Origin: JANLTP01 sp031363055
GTDB taxonomy: Bacteria; Pseudomonadota; Gammaproteobacteria; Burkholderiales; Burkholderiaceae_E
Assembly: GCA_031363055.1 (NCBI GenBank)
Contig: JANLTP010000079.1
Span: forward strand, 24,164-88,163
Direction of reading: 5' to 3'
Length of the DNA stretch: 64,000 bases
The notes below the pieces were generated by a model. It did no database searches. It saw only the letters and a list, made by a program, of their open reading frames with translations, and was not told the origin of the DNA. Of the stretch, positions 1 through 8,458 are shown piece by piece. Made by a program: the position numbers and the translations under genes. Positions within the stretch are counted from its first letter, which is position 1; every line of letters starts with the position of its first letter.

Positions 1-1
1 C

Positions 2-1129
2 AGGGTAACCCGCTTCGATGTGTCGAATATGCCCGTGCAGTTCGCGGGTGAAGTCAAGGACTTCGACATCGCCGCTTACATGCCCGCCAAAGAGGCTCGG
101 CATTTTGATACGTTCATTCACTTTGGAATCGCGGCTGGCCTGCAGGCCTTTCGCGATAGCGCCATTGAGGTCAGCGACGCCAACTCGGATCGCATCGGCG
201 TCATGGTCGGTTCGGGCATTGGCGGCTTGCCGCTGATTGAAGATCAGCACTCCGAATATCTGAATCGTGGTGTGCGCCGAATTTCGCCGTTCTTTGTGCC
301 GGGTTCGATCATCAACCTGATCTCGGGCGAACTGTCGATCCTGACGGGCGTCAAGGGTCCGAACCTGGCCGTGGTTACCGCCTGCACCACCGGCTTGCAC
401 TGCATTGGACTGGCTGGCCGCATGATCGAGTACGGCGACGTCGACGTCATGATTGCTGGCGGCGCCGAATCGACCATCTCGCCGTTGGGCATTGGTGGCT
501 TTGCATCGATGCGCGCCCTGTCTACCCGCAACGACGACCCGACCACCGCATCGCGCCCGTGGGACAAGGATCGCGACGGGTTTGTGCTGGGCGAGGGCGC
601 CGGGGTCATGGTGCTTGAAGAGTACGAACATGCGAAAGCGCGCGGCGCGCAGATTTACGCCGAGTTGTCGGGCTTTGGCATGACGGGCGACGCTTATCAT
701 ATGACGGCACCGAGCACCGATGGTCCACGCCGCTGCATGGGTATGGCGCTGCGCAGTGCGGGCGTCAATCCCGATGAGATTACTTATCTGAATGCGCACG
801 GCACCTCGACGCCGCTCGGCGACAAGAACGAGACCGAGGCGATCAAACTGGCGTTGGGTGAAACAGCAGCTCGAAAAATCGTCGTCAACTCGACCAAATC
901 GATGACCGGTCATTTGCTCGGTGGCGCGGGAGGCATTGAATCGGTGTTCACGGTGATGGCCGTTCACGACCAGGTTTCACCGCCCACGATCAATATCTTC
1001 AACCAGGACCCGGAATGCGACCTCGACTACTGTGCCAACGTCGCGCGTCCGATGCGTATTGATGTCGCTATCAAGAATTCATTCGGTTTTGGTGGCACCA
1101 ACGGTACGCTGGTTTTCCGCCGCTTATAG
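2..1129 (+). CDS. fabF: 3-oxoacyl-ACP synthase II (FabF), 5' end outside window
   Basis: Condensing enzyme of type II fatty-acid synthesis, elongating acyl-ACP with malonyl-ACP in the cytoplasm. The reading frame is open from base 2 and encodes family sequence before the first possible start (GTG at 20), so the N-terminus lies left of the window. The nucleophile Cys sits in VVTACTTGLH (codons near 373-402). The two catalytic His are in LNAHGTSTPLGD (about 790-825) and KSMTGHLLGGAGG (about 898-936), and the C-terminal NSFGFGGTNG is intact. The gene ends in TAG at 1127-1129. It heads the conserved betaproteobacterial run leading to mucD and lepA. Identity is secure; only the missing N-terminus limits the entry. 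Confidence 0.96.
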   Translation, partial: RVTRFDVSNMPVQFAGEVKDFDIAAYMPAKEARHFDTFIHFGIAAGLQAFRDSAIEVSDANSDRIGVMVGSGIGGLPLIEDQHSEYLNRGVRRISPFFVPGSIINLISGELSILTGVKGPNLAVVTACTTGLHCIGLAGRMIEYGDVDVMIAGGAESTISPLGIGGFASMRALSTRNDDPTTASRPWDKDRDGFVLGEGAGVMVLEEYEHAKARGAQIYAELSGFGMTGDAYHMTAPSTDGPRRCMGMALRSAGVNPDEITYLNAHGTSTPLGDKNETEAIKLALGETAARKIVVNSTKSMTGHLLGGAGGIESVFTVMAVHDQVSPPTINIFNQDPECDLDYCANVARPMRIDVAIKNSFGFGGTNGTLVFRRL

Positions 1130-1195
1130 CAGTCGACCGGGTCTTGTCTGGCAGAGCCTCACCTGATCGAATTTCACCGCTCGCGACTGTTCCCG

Positions 1196-1615
1196 ATGCT
1201 GATCTCAGGCGCGCATCTGATTGGCTTGGCAGCGTTGGGGCTAACTGGCTGGCAATTGCGCAGTCACGCGCTGAGCGTGGCCGTCTGGACCGCTTTGACG
1301 TTACTCGCTGTCTGTCTGCTGGTCTTTTGGCGCCGATCGCTGGCCCCCAAGCCCTTCGAGCTACGCGCACTGCAGCCGGCAGCAAGCCGCCGCTGGCGGG
1401 CGCACTTGAAAGGCCGCGACGGTGAATTCGACCTGGAAATCGTCAACTGGACCCGGGTTGGTCCGTTGCTGGCACTTGATATCAGGAGTGCCGACCCAAC
1501 GTTCACCTCGGGACGCTCGTTGCTGCGATTCTTGCTTGCCCGGGATCAGTGTACGGATGCGCAGTGGCGACAGTTGCTGGCCAGCTTGACGTGGATGGCG
1601 AACGAATCGAACTAA
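1196..1615 (+). CDS. Small membrane protein resembling the YgfX family
   Basis: A 139-residue protein with two hydrophobic segments near the N-terminus (about residues 5-20 and 26-45), then a basic patch (FWRRSLAPK) and a soluble C-terminal part ending in a W-rich stretch. This layout, and its place after fabF, resemble YgfX-type inner-membrane proteins that often precede rpoE in proteobacteria. In-frame codons upstream of the ATG (about 1163-1195, reading LIEFHRSRLFP) also look like family sequence, so the true start may be a non-ATG codon near 1163. The stop codon lies inside the first unit of a decamer repeat. Family assignment is by resemblance only. Confidence 0.55.
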   Translation: MLISGAHLIGLAALGLTGWQLRSHALSVAVWTALTLLAVCLLVFWRRSLAPKPFELRALQPAASRRWRAHLKGRDGEFDLEIVNWTRVGPLLALDIRSADPTFTSGRSLLRFLLARDQCTDAQWRQLLASLTWMANESN

Positions 1616-1716
1616 GTCGAACTAAGTCGAACTAAGTCGAAGTAGGTCGAAGTAGGTCGAAGTAGGTCGAAGTCGGTCGAAGTAGGTCGAAGTAGGTCGA
1701 AGTAGGTCGAAGTCGG
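1611..1716 (+). repeat. Decamer tandem array (about 10 copies)
   Basis: Ten consecutive 10-bp units run from 1611 to 1710: three of actaagtcga, three of agtaggtcga, one agtcggtcga, three more agtaggtcga; a partial agtcgg follows. The first unit carries the stop codon of the preceding gene, and the last sense codons (aacgaatcga, 1601-1610) already resemble the unit, so the array probably grew from the gene's 3' end. The 10-bp period is close to one helical turn. It occupies most of the gap before the mucD promoter. Confidence 0.95.
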
Positions 1717-1757
1717 CGCGGATACCGGCTAGCTCGAGACTTCTTCTGCGGCTAGCC

Positions 1758-1763
1758 TATAAT
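1758..1763 (+). promoter_or_regulatory. Candidate -10 box of the mucD promoter
   Basis: A perfect TATAAT lies 27 bp before the mucD ATG, giving a predicted leader of about 20 nt with a GGAAGG ribosome-binding site at 1778-1783. No convincing -35 box is visible 16-18 bp upstream, so it may be a weak sigma-70 site or depend on an activator. Confidence 0.5.
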
Positions 1764-1789
1764 TTTGGATTCACCCTGGAAGGTCTGTA

Positions 1790-3463
1790 ATGCCGACAAC
1801 GTTAGCTGCAAATTATGGCCATTCCCTGGAGCGCAATCCGGCGCATTATTCAGAGCGTCATTCAGCGCATCCCCCAGCACGTCGTTCAGCACATAAGTCA
1901 GCGATCCTCCGGACACGTTCCCGATCGCGCCTGAGCCAGTGGCTGTTGCTGAGCGTACTTTGGGCGGCCTTCTGGTCAGCCGGTTTGATGCCGCTGGCGG
2001 CTCAATCGCAGGCTCGCGAGCTGCCCGACTTTGCTGATCTGGTCGAGCGCACCGGGCCGGCGGTGGTGAATATCCGCACCACCGAACGAGCCCGTGGCGA
2101 TCGAGCCAATGCCCAGCCAGGAATGCCAGAAGGGCTAGATGAAAACGATCCGTTCTTTGAATTCTTCCGCCGCTTCATGCCGCCGCGTAATCAGCAAGGA
2201 CCGGGAGCCGCTCCCAACGCGCCGAACACCCCCAATGCGCCTAACGCACCGAATGCGCCGAATGCGCCGAATGGCCCTCGCGGACGAGGTGGTGAAGAGT
2301 CACCGCGCGGCGTCGGCTCCGGGTTCATTATTTCGGCCGATGGTTATGCGATGACCAACCATCATGTGGTCGATGGCGCCGATGAAATTTACGTCACCTT
2401 GACCGACAAGCGCGAGTTCAAGGCCAAGCTGATCGGCTCGGATCGCCGCACCGATGTCGCGCTGGTCAAGATTGAAGCGACCAACTTGCCAAAGCTCACC
2501 TTGGGCGATCCGAACCGGTTGCGGGTCGGCGAATGGGTGGTCGCCATCGGTTCACCATTTGGACTGGAGAATACTGTGACGGCGGGAATCGTTTCGGCCA
2601 AAGGACGCGACACCGGCGACTTCTTGCCCTTCATCCAGACCGATGTCGCGGTCAATCCGGGCAATTCGGGCGGACCGTTGTTGAACATGCGCGGTGAAGT
2701 GGTCGGCATCAACTCGCAGATTTACAGCCGAACCGGCGGCTTCATGGGCATCTCGTTTGCGATCCCGATCGATGAGGCCAACCGCGTCGTCGAGCAGCTC
2801 AAAATCAACGGCCGGGTCGTTCGCGGCCGAATCGGTGTTGGTATCGCCGAAGTCACCAAGGACGTCGCTGAGCCGCTGGGCCTGTCCAAGGCGTCGGGTG
2901 CACTGGTTCGAAGTGTTGAAGCTAATGGGCCTGCCGAGAAAGCCGGCATCGAGGTTGGTGACATCATCATCCGCTTTGATGGCAAAGCGATTGAAAAATC
3001 CAGTGATTTGCCGAGGATTGTTGGCGGTACCAAGCCGGGTTCGAAGACCGGACTGCAGGTCTGGCGCAAGGGCGCAACCCGGGACCTGAACGTCACGGTG
3101 GTTGAACTCGAGCCCGAGAAATCCGCTAAAGCGCCGGCCCCTAAAGCCGGCCCGGGTGGAACAACGCCGGCACCTAAGGCCAGCAATGCGCTCGGCTTGG
3201 TGGTGGCCGACATACCGGATGAAAAGAAGACGCAATTACGAATCAAGAGTGGCGTGCTGGTCGAGGTGTCCGATGGAGCGGCGGCTCGTGCCGGCATACA
3301 AACCGGCGACGTCATCTTGTCGATTGATAATCAGGACGTTCAAAGCGCCCGTCAGTTCAATGAGCTGGTGAACAAGACCGACCGCGCCAAGACCAGCGTT
3401 GCACTGGTTCGGCGCGGTGAAAACGCCTCATTTGTGCCGATCAGGCCACTTGCCTTACGTTGA
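1790..3463 (+). CDS. mucD: Periplasmic serine protease/chaperone of the DegP/MucD (HtrA) family
   Basis: HtrA protease that degrades or refolds damaged envelope proteins. Of 557 residues, about 50-75 form a signal peptide ending ...AAQSQA behind an unusually long basic, His/Ser-rich n-region. The trypsin-like domain carries the triad His192 (TNHHVV), Asp222 (RRTDVALVKI) and Ser293 (NPGNSGGPL). Two PDZ domains follow (about 340-435 and 465-550), joined by a Lys/Ala/Pro linker. Between the mature N-terminus and the protease domain sits a Pro-Asn-Ala repeat. The ATG at 1790 is chosen because no later start precedes the signal peptide. The rpoE-rseA-rseB genes that commonly precede mucD are absent here. 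Confidence 0.93.
   Translation: MPTTLAANYGHSLERNPAHYSERHSAHPPARRSAHKSAILRTRSRSRLSQWLLLSVLWAAFWSAGLMPLAAQSQARELPDFADLVERTGPAVVNIRTTERARGDRANAQPGMPEGLDENDPFFEFFRRFMPPRNQQGPGAAPNAPNTPNAPNAPNAPNAPNGPRGRGGEESPRGVGSGFIISADGYAMTNHHVVDGADEIYVTLTDKREFKAKLIGSDRRTDVALVKIEATNLPKLTLGDPNRLRVGEWVVAIGSPFGLENTVTAGIVSAKGRDTGDFLPFIQTDVAVNPGNSGGPLLNMRGEVVGINSQIYSRTGGFMGISFAIPIDEANRVVEQLKINGRVVRGRIGVGIAEVTKDVAEPLGLSKASGALVRSVEANGPAEKAGIEVGDIIIRFDGKAIEKSSDLPRIVGGTKPGSKTGLQVWRKGATRDLNVTVVELEPEKSAKAPAPKAGPGGTTPAPKASNALGLVVADIPDEKKTQLRIKSGVLVEVSDGAAARAGIQTGDVILSIDNQDVQSARQFNELVNKTDRAKTSVALVRRGENASFVPIRPLALR
2213..2278 (+). repeat. In-frame 9-bp repeat encoding (Pro-Asn-Ala)n in MucD
   Basis: About seven copies of a 9-bp unit close to ccgaatgcg encode PNA tripeptides (residues 142-163), with variants PNT and PNG. 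It lengthens the loop just before the protease domain, a region expected to tolerate length change. Confidence 0.9.
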
Positions 3464-3589
3464 TTTTGTTGCTGCGGCGCGCGCGCAGTACCAGCTTGAC
3501 GCCGGCACTGCTAAAATCAGTGGTTTTGCCTATTCCTTGTGCACGCATCGCCATTGCGGGTGGCGGGTGAGTAGTCACCGGGTTCCTTG

Positions 3590-5383
3590 ATGCAACATAC
3601 TCGCAATTTTTCGATTATTGCCCACATCGACCATGGCAAATCAACGCTTGCCGATCGCCTGATCCAGCGCTGCGGTGGCCTGTCGGATCGCGAAATGGAA
3701 GCCCAGGTGCTCGACTCGATGGACCTCGAGCGCGAACGCGGCATCACCATCAAGGCCCAAACCGCTGCGTTGCGCTACAAGGCGCAGGACGGCCAGATCT
3801 ACAACCTGAACCTGATTGATACGCCGGGCCATGTCGACTTTTCATATGAAGTCAGTCGCTCCCTGTCAGCCTGTGAAGGTGCGCTGCTGGTCGTCGATGC
3901 CTCGCAAGGCGTAGAGGCTCAGACTGTAGCCAATTGTTATACCGCCATCGAGCTCAATGTCGAGGTCGTGCCGATACTGAACAAGATGGATTTGCCGCAG
4001 GCCGATCCGATCGCGGCGGCCCAGGAGATTGAAGACGTCATCGGCATCGATGCGACCGACGCCATTCTGGCCAGTGCTAAAACCGGCATGGGCATCGACG
4101 AGATTCTTGAGGCGGTCATTACCCGCATTCCGGCGCCACGTGGCAGCCCCGACAGCCCATTGCAGGCGCTGATTATCGACTCCTGGTTCGATAACTATGT
4201 TGGTGTGGTCATGCTGGTGCGGGTGGTCAACGGTGTCTTGCGCTTGAAGGATCGGATTCGAATGATGGCGACCGGCGCGCAGTACAACTGTGAGCAGGTC
4301 GGCGTGTTCACGCCAAAATCGCTGGCCCGGCAACTGCTGACGGCGGGCGACGTCGGCTTCGTTATTGCCGGTATCAAGGAGTTGCAAGGCGCCAAGGTCG
4401 GCGACACCATCACGCATGAACGCACGCCAGCCAGCCAGGCGCTGCCCGGCTTCAAGGAGATCAAGCCATCGGTGTTTGCCGGGCTTTATCCGATAGAAGC
4501 GAATCAGTTCGAGGCGATGCGCGATGCGCTTGAAAAGCTGCAACTGAATGACTCGTCGTTGCACTTTGAACCGGAAGTGTCGCAGGCTCTGGGGTTCGGC
4601 TTTCGCTGCGGCTTTCTGGGCCTGCTGCATATGGACATCGTCCAGGAGCGGCTCGAGCGCGAGTTCGATGTCGATCTGATCACCACCGCGCCGACGGTCG
4701 TGTATCAGGTGCTGTTGCAAGACGGTAGCGAATTGCAGGTCGAGAACCCATCAAAGATGCCTGAGCCCTCGAAAATTGTCGAGATTCGCGAGCCGATCGT
4801 GACAGTGACTGTATTCGTGCCGCAGGAATATGTCGGTTCGGTCATTACCCTGTGCACCGGCAAGCGCGGCTTGCAGAAGAATCTGGCGTATCACGGCCGG
4901 CAAGTGCATTTGACCTACGAAATTCCGATGAACGAAATCGTTCTCGACTTCTTCGACAAGTTGAAATCGGTATCGCGTGGTTATGCCTCGATGGACTACG
5001 AGTTCCTCGAATACCGGGCCTCCGATGTCGTCAAACTCGACGTGCTGGTCAACGCCGAACGGGTCGACGCCTTGTCGATCATTGTGCATCGTTCGATTTC
5101 GCAGAGCCGCGGCCGACTGCTGGTTTCAAAGATGCGCGAACTGATTCCGAGGCAAATGTACGACGTCGCTATTCAGGCGGCGATCGGCGCGAACATTATT
5201 TCGCGCGAGAACGTCAAGGCCTTGCGCAAGAACGTTCTGGCCAAATGTTATGGCGGCGACATTACTCGCAAGAAAAAGCTGTTGGAAAAACAGAAAGCCG
5301 GCAAAAAGCGAATGAAACAGGTCGGCTCGGTTGAAATTCCGCAGGAGGCGTTCCTGGCCGTCCTGCAAGTGGAGGATAGATGA
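3590..5383 (+). CDS. lepA: Elongation factor 4 (LepA), ribosomal back-translocating GTPase
   Basis: Translational GTPase of 597 residues. G1 is AHIDHGKST (residues 11-19); the DTPGHVDF G3 motif and NKMD G4 motif follow. The EF-G-like domains III and V and the LepA-specific C-terminal domain (ending near GSVEIPQEAFLAVL) are complete. The ATG at 3590 is preferred over the in-frame TTG at 3587 because it gives the usual MxxxRNFSIIAHIDHG N-terminus. The stop overlaps the lepB start (ATGA), indicating translational coupling with signal peptidase I, a conserved pairing. Confidence 0.98.
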   Translation: MQHTRNFSIIAHIDHGKSTLADRLIQRCGGLSDREMEAQVLDSMDLERERGITIKAQTAALRYKAQDGQIYNLNLIDTPGHVDFSYEVSRSLSACEGALLVVDASQGVEAQTVANCYTAIELNVEVVPILNKMDLPQADPIAAAQEIEDVIGIDATDAILASAKTGMGIDEILEAVITRIPAPRGSPDSPLQALIIDSWFDNYVGVVMLVRVVNGVLRLKDRIRMMATGAQYNCEQVGVFTPKSLARQLLTAGDVGFVIAGIKELQGAKVGDTITHERTPASQALPGFKEIKPSVFAGLYPIEANQFEAMRDALEKLQLNDSSLHFEPEVSQALGFGFRCGFLGLLHMDIVQERLEREFDVDLITTAPTVVYQVLLQDGSELQVENPSKMPEPSKIVEIREPIVTVTVFVPQEYVGSVITLCTGKRGLQKNLAYHGRQVHLTYEIPMNEIVLDFFDKLKSVSRGYASMDYEFLEYRASDVVKLDVLVNAERVDALSIIVHRSISQSRGRLLVSKMRELIPRQMYDVAIQAAIGANIISRENVKALRKNVLAKCYGGDITRKKKLLEKQKAGKKRMKQVGSVEIPQEAFLAVLQVEDR

Positions 5384-6258
5384 ACTTTGCCCTTATTTTG
5401 TTCCTGCTGCTGGTGGTGACCGGAATCGCCTGGCTGCTCGACAAACTGATCTTCGCGCCGCGCCGTCGCGTCCGGGCGCAGGCCCGAGTGGCCGCGTGGG
5501 AACAGGAGCAGATCGCTCGGGGCGCGAGTATTGAGCCGGCCAGTCGCCGTGCGGTTGAAGAAACTGCGCAGAGACAACCGTTATGGCTCGAATACACCGC
5601 CGGACTCTTTCCAGTGATTCTGGTGGTATTTTTTCTGCGCTCCTTCATTGCCGAGCCGTTCAAGATTCCTTCCGGCTCGATGCTGCCGACGTTGTTGGTC
5701 GGTGACCTGATTCTCGTCAACAAGTTCACCTATGGCGTGCGCTTGCCGGTGATTCACACCAAAGTGTTTGGTTCTGGCCAACCGGCGCGCGGTGACGTCA
5801 TGGTATTTCGGTATCCGCACGACACCTCGCTCGACTACATCAAGCGCGTGGTCGGCTTGCCGGGCGACAAAATAGTGTTCAAGAACAATAAGTTGGAAAT
5901 TAACAACAGTCCGGTACCGTTGCAAGCGGCCGGTGAATTTTATGATGTCGATCGGGTTTCGTACCACAAGCAATACTCAGAAAAACTTGGAGATATCGAT
6001 CATAAGATATTGACAGAGTTGGAAAAAACGTCTTCCATAACACCTATGGAGTTCGCGCTGAAAGAGCAGTGCAAGTACGAACGTTATGTAATGACCTGTA
6101 CCGTGCCGGCTGGTCACTTTTTTGTGATGGGCGACAATCGGGACAATAGTCAGGACAGCCGGTTTTGGGGGTTTGTGCCAGAAGCGAATATCGTTGGCAA
6201 GGCATTCTTCATTTGGATGAATCTCAGCAATCCCGGCAGAATTGGACGATTTCACTAG
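5380..6258 (+). CDS. lepB: Signal peptidase I (LepB)
   Basis: Inner-membrane serine protease that cleaves signal peptides of exported pre-proteins. Of 292 residues, two transmembrane segments lie at about 3-20 and 73-90. The catalytic Ser100 is in IPSGSMLPT and the general base Lys155 in YIKRVVGLPGDK; box E (GDNRDNSQDSR) is near residue 250. The start overlaps the lepA stop by 4 bp. Length and all conserved boxes are normal for a proteobacterial enzyme. Confidence 0.97.
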   Translation: MNFALILFLLLVVTGIAWLLDKLIFAPRRRVRAQARVAAWEQEQIARGASIEPASRRAVEETAQRQPLWLEYTAGLFPVILVVFFLRSFIAEPFKIPSGSMLPTLLVGDLILVNKFTYGVRLPVIHTKVFGSGQPARGDVMVFRYPHDTSLDYIKRVVGLPGDKIVFKNNKLEINNSPVPLQAAGEFYDVDRVSYHKQYSEKLGDIDHKILTELEKTSSITPMEFALKEQCKYERYVMTCTVPAGHFFVMGDNRDNSQDSRFWGFVPEANIVGKAFFIWMNLSNPGRIGRFH

Positions 6259-6269
6259 TGAAACACTCA

Positions 6270-6614
6270 ATGAACAAGCAGCGCGGCATGAGCTTGATCA
6301 GCCTCTTGGTGGTGGGCGCGGCGGCTGGCTTTCTGATCATGGTTGCCTTGAAGGTATTTCCGACGGTCACCGAGTACTTTGCCGTCAAACGCCTGGTCGA
6401 CAAGGCCGCGACGGCTGGCGGCTCAGTCAGCGAAATTCAGTCGAATTTCGGCCGCGGCGCCCAAATTGACGCTGTCACTGCCATTTCAGGCAAAGAATTG
6501 ATCGTCTCGCGCGAAGGCGACAAAACAGTTGTATCGTTCGCCTATGAGAAAAAGATCGAATTGTTCGGGCCAGCGAGCCTTTTGCTTGAATACAAGGGCA
6601 GCAGCAAGAAATGA
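6270..6614 (+). CDS. DUF4845 single-pass membrane protein
   Basis: A 114-residue protein starting MNKQRGMSLISLL with one hydrophobic segment (about 9-30) followed by KVFPTVTEYFAVKRLV, the usual DUF4845 pattern. The family is regularly found between lepB and rnc in betaproteobacteria; its function is unknown. The ATG at 6270 is preferred, but an in-frame GTG at 6258 that overlaps the lepB stop could add four residues. The gene ends in AAATGA, whose ATG begins a chain of micro-ORFs leading to rnc. Confidence 0.85.
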   Translation: MNKQRGMSLISLLVVGAAAGFLIMVALKVFPTVTEYFAVKRLVDKAATAGGSVSEIQSNFGRGAQIDAVTAISGKELIVSREGDKTVVSFAYEKKIELFGPASLLLEYKGSSKK

Positions 6615-6662
6615 GTTGCCAACAATGAGTCCAAACTGGTGAGTCACACTCGGGTCTAATAT
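6611..6662 (+). repeat. Triplicated start-like unit forming a micro-ORF relay before rnc
   Basis: Three imperfect 14-15-bp units, each beginning ATGAGT or GTGAGT (at 6611, 6625, 6639), fill the gap between the DUF4845 stop and the rnc start. Each opens a short frame: MSCQQ (6611-6628), MSPNW (6625-6642) and a GTG-started SHTRV frame (6639-6659). Each stop overlaps the next start by 4 bp, and the last TAA lies three bases before the rnc ATG. This is read directly from the sequence; translation of these frames is inference. Confidence 0.85.
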
Positions 6663-7556
6663 ATGGAAGGTTTGCAGCACAAGCTCAACTACCTGTTCAA
6701 GAACCCGGCCCTTCTCCGTCAGGCGCTCACCCATCGCAGTCATGGCCATCAGAACAACGAGCGGCTGGAGTTTCTGGGCGATAGCGTGCTGAATTGTGTC
6801 GTTTCGCAGCTTCTATTCGAGCGCTTTGGCAAAATCGACGAAGGAGATTTGTCGCGACTTCGGGCCAATCTGGTCAAACAACAGAGTCTTTATGAAATTG
6901 CCCAGCGCCTGGACCTTTCCAGCAGCCTTTTGCTGGGTGACGGCGAACTCAAGAGCGGTGGCTTTCGCCGGCCGTCCATTTTGGGCGATACACTTGAAGC
7001 GGTGATCGGCGCGATTTTCCTCGACGGTGGTTTCCTGTCGGCGCAAGCCGTGATCAGCGCCCTTTACAGTCCGGTGTTGAAAACCGTCGATCCGAAAACG
7101 CTCGGCAAGGACGCCAAGACTTTGCTGCAGGAACATTTGCAAGGCCGCAAGATTTCCCTGCCGGTTTATTCAGTGGTGGCGACCCACGGCGCCGCGCACA
7201 ATCAATTGTTTGAAGTCGAGTGTTCGATTCAAAAGCTCGATGTTCAGGTGCTCGGCAGTGGCGGTAGTCGCCGGGCGGCCGAACAGGCGGCGGCCAAATT
7301 GGCGCTCGAACGTTGCCTGGCACTGGTTCCGACGCCGGTACGGCGCACTCGCACCAAGCCAGCCGAAACCGTCGTGGCGCCAGTCAAGCCGATTGCCGTG
7401 TCGACGATCGAGATTCCAGCGATCGGAATTGCCGTCGACCCGGCCGACTCCGAGTCGGCATCAGAGTCCGAAGCGAGCCGCTCCGACGACGTGATAACGG
7501 GCTCAGCAGAGCGAGCCAACGAGCGTCGCACGCGCATTGTTGCCAGTTCGCCTTGA
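6663..7556 (+). CDS. rnc: Ribonuclease III
   Basis: Double-strand-specific endoribonuclease for rRNA and mRNA processing. The signature NERLEFLGDSVL (residues 32-43) supplies Glu36 and Asp40; ILGDTLEAVIGA supplies Asp109 and Glu112, completing the metal site. A dsRNA-binding domain spans about 150-220. The protein is 297 residues, roughly 60-70 longer than typical; the extra C-terminus is Ala/Ser/Glu-rich (SESASESEAS) and probably disordered. Its stop overlaps the era start by one base (TGATG), so rnc and era are coupled as in many proteobacteria. Confidence 0.97.
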   Translation: MEGLQHKLNYLFKNPALLRQALTHRSHGHQNNERLEFLGDSVLNCVVSQLLFERFGKIDEGDLSRLRANLVKQQSLYEIAQRLDLSSSLLLGDGELKSGGFRRPSILGDTLEAVIGAIFLDGGFLSAQAVISALYSPVLKTVDPKTLGKDAKTLLQEHLQGRKISLPVYSVVATHGAAHNQLFEVECSIQKLDVQVLGSGGSRRAAEQAAAKLALERCLALVPTPVRRTRTKPAETVVAPVKPIAVSTIEIPAIGIAVDPADSESASESEASRSDDVITGSAERANERRTRIVASSP

Positions 7557-8458
7557 TGGCCGCAGAGGCAATCGCAAAGGACTTCCGGTGCGGCACGATC
7601 GCCATTGTGGGTCGACCCAACGTCGGTAAATCTTCGCTGCTCAATCGCCTGCTGGGTCAGAAACTGGCGATCACATCGCGGCGACCACAAACGACTCGCC
7701 ACCGGATCGCGGGTGTCGTCACTACCGCTGCCGCACAACTGATTCTGCTCGACAGCCCCGGATTTCAGACGGTCAAGGGCGGCGTCATGAACCGTTATCT
7801 GAATCGAACGGCACGCCAGGTGGCGGCCGACGCCGATCTCGTGTTGTTCGTGTTTGACGGCCACCGTTGGAGCGACGCCGACGCGCAGGCGCTTGCCGGT
7901 GTGCCGAACGGCAAAACGGTGGTACTGATTCCGAATAAAACCGACAGCATCAAGGACCCGGACGTGCTGTTTCGCAGCATCAAGACGGCCAGTGCGCTGC
8001 GCGAATTCGCCGAAGTCATTCCGCTGTCGGCGCGCACCGGCAAACAGGTACCGATACTCACCGAGTGGTGCGCCGCCCATGTTCCGATCGGTCCTGCGCA
8101 GTATGGTGGCGACGATCTGACCGATCGTAGCGAGCGATTTCTGGCGGCCGAACTGATACGGGAAAAGTTGTTTCGAATTCTGGGTGACGAATTGCCTTAT
8201 GAAAGCACCGTGATCATTGAAAGCTTTGAGGTCGTCAAAGCGGTGACGCGGATCAATGCGACGATTCTGGTGGCACGAGAAGCCCAAAAGCCGATCGTCA
8301 TTGGCGCTGGCGGCGATCGAATGAAACGAATCGCGACCCAGAGTCGACTGGATCTCGAAGCGCTGCTGGGCACCAAAGTTTTTCTCGAGGTATTTGTGAA
8401 GGTCAGAAGCGGCTGGGCCGACAGCGAACAGAGTTTGCGCGCATATGGTTACGAATGA
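7556..8458 (+). CDS. era: GTPase Era, 30S assembly factor
   Basis: Ras-like GTPase that binds the 3' end of 16S rRNA during small-subunit maturation. Of 300 residues, G1 is GRPNVGKS (19-26), G3 is in LLDSPGFQ, G4 is NKTD, and a C-terminal KH domain includes IGAGGDRMKRI. The ATG at 7556 overlaps the rnc stop and is preferred to a longer open frame beginning at 7313 inside rnc. It overlaps recO by 14 bp downstream. Confidence 0.97.
   Translation: MAAEAIAKDFRCGTIAIVGRPNVGKSSLLNRLLGQKLAITSRRPQTTRHRIAGVVTTAAAQLILLDSPGFQTVKGGVMNRYLNRTARQVAADADLVLFVFDGHRWSDADAQALAGVPNGKTVVLIPNKTDSIKDPDVLFRSIKTASALREFAEVIPLSARTGKQVPILTEWCAAHVPIGPAQYGGDDLTDRSERFLAAELIREKLFRILGDELPYESTVIIESFEVVKAVTRINATILVAREAQKPIVIGAGGDRMKRIATQSRLDLEALLGTKVFLEVFVKVRSGWADSEQSLRAYGYE

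Noticed and set aside
1611..1716. Decamer array as a CRISPR array
   Set aside because: Units are contiguous 10-mers with no spacers and no cas genes are nearby.
3496..3517. Promoter for lepA (TTGACG and TAAAAT)
   Set aside because: The spacing between the two boxes is only about 10 bp, too short for a sigma-70 promoter.
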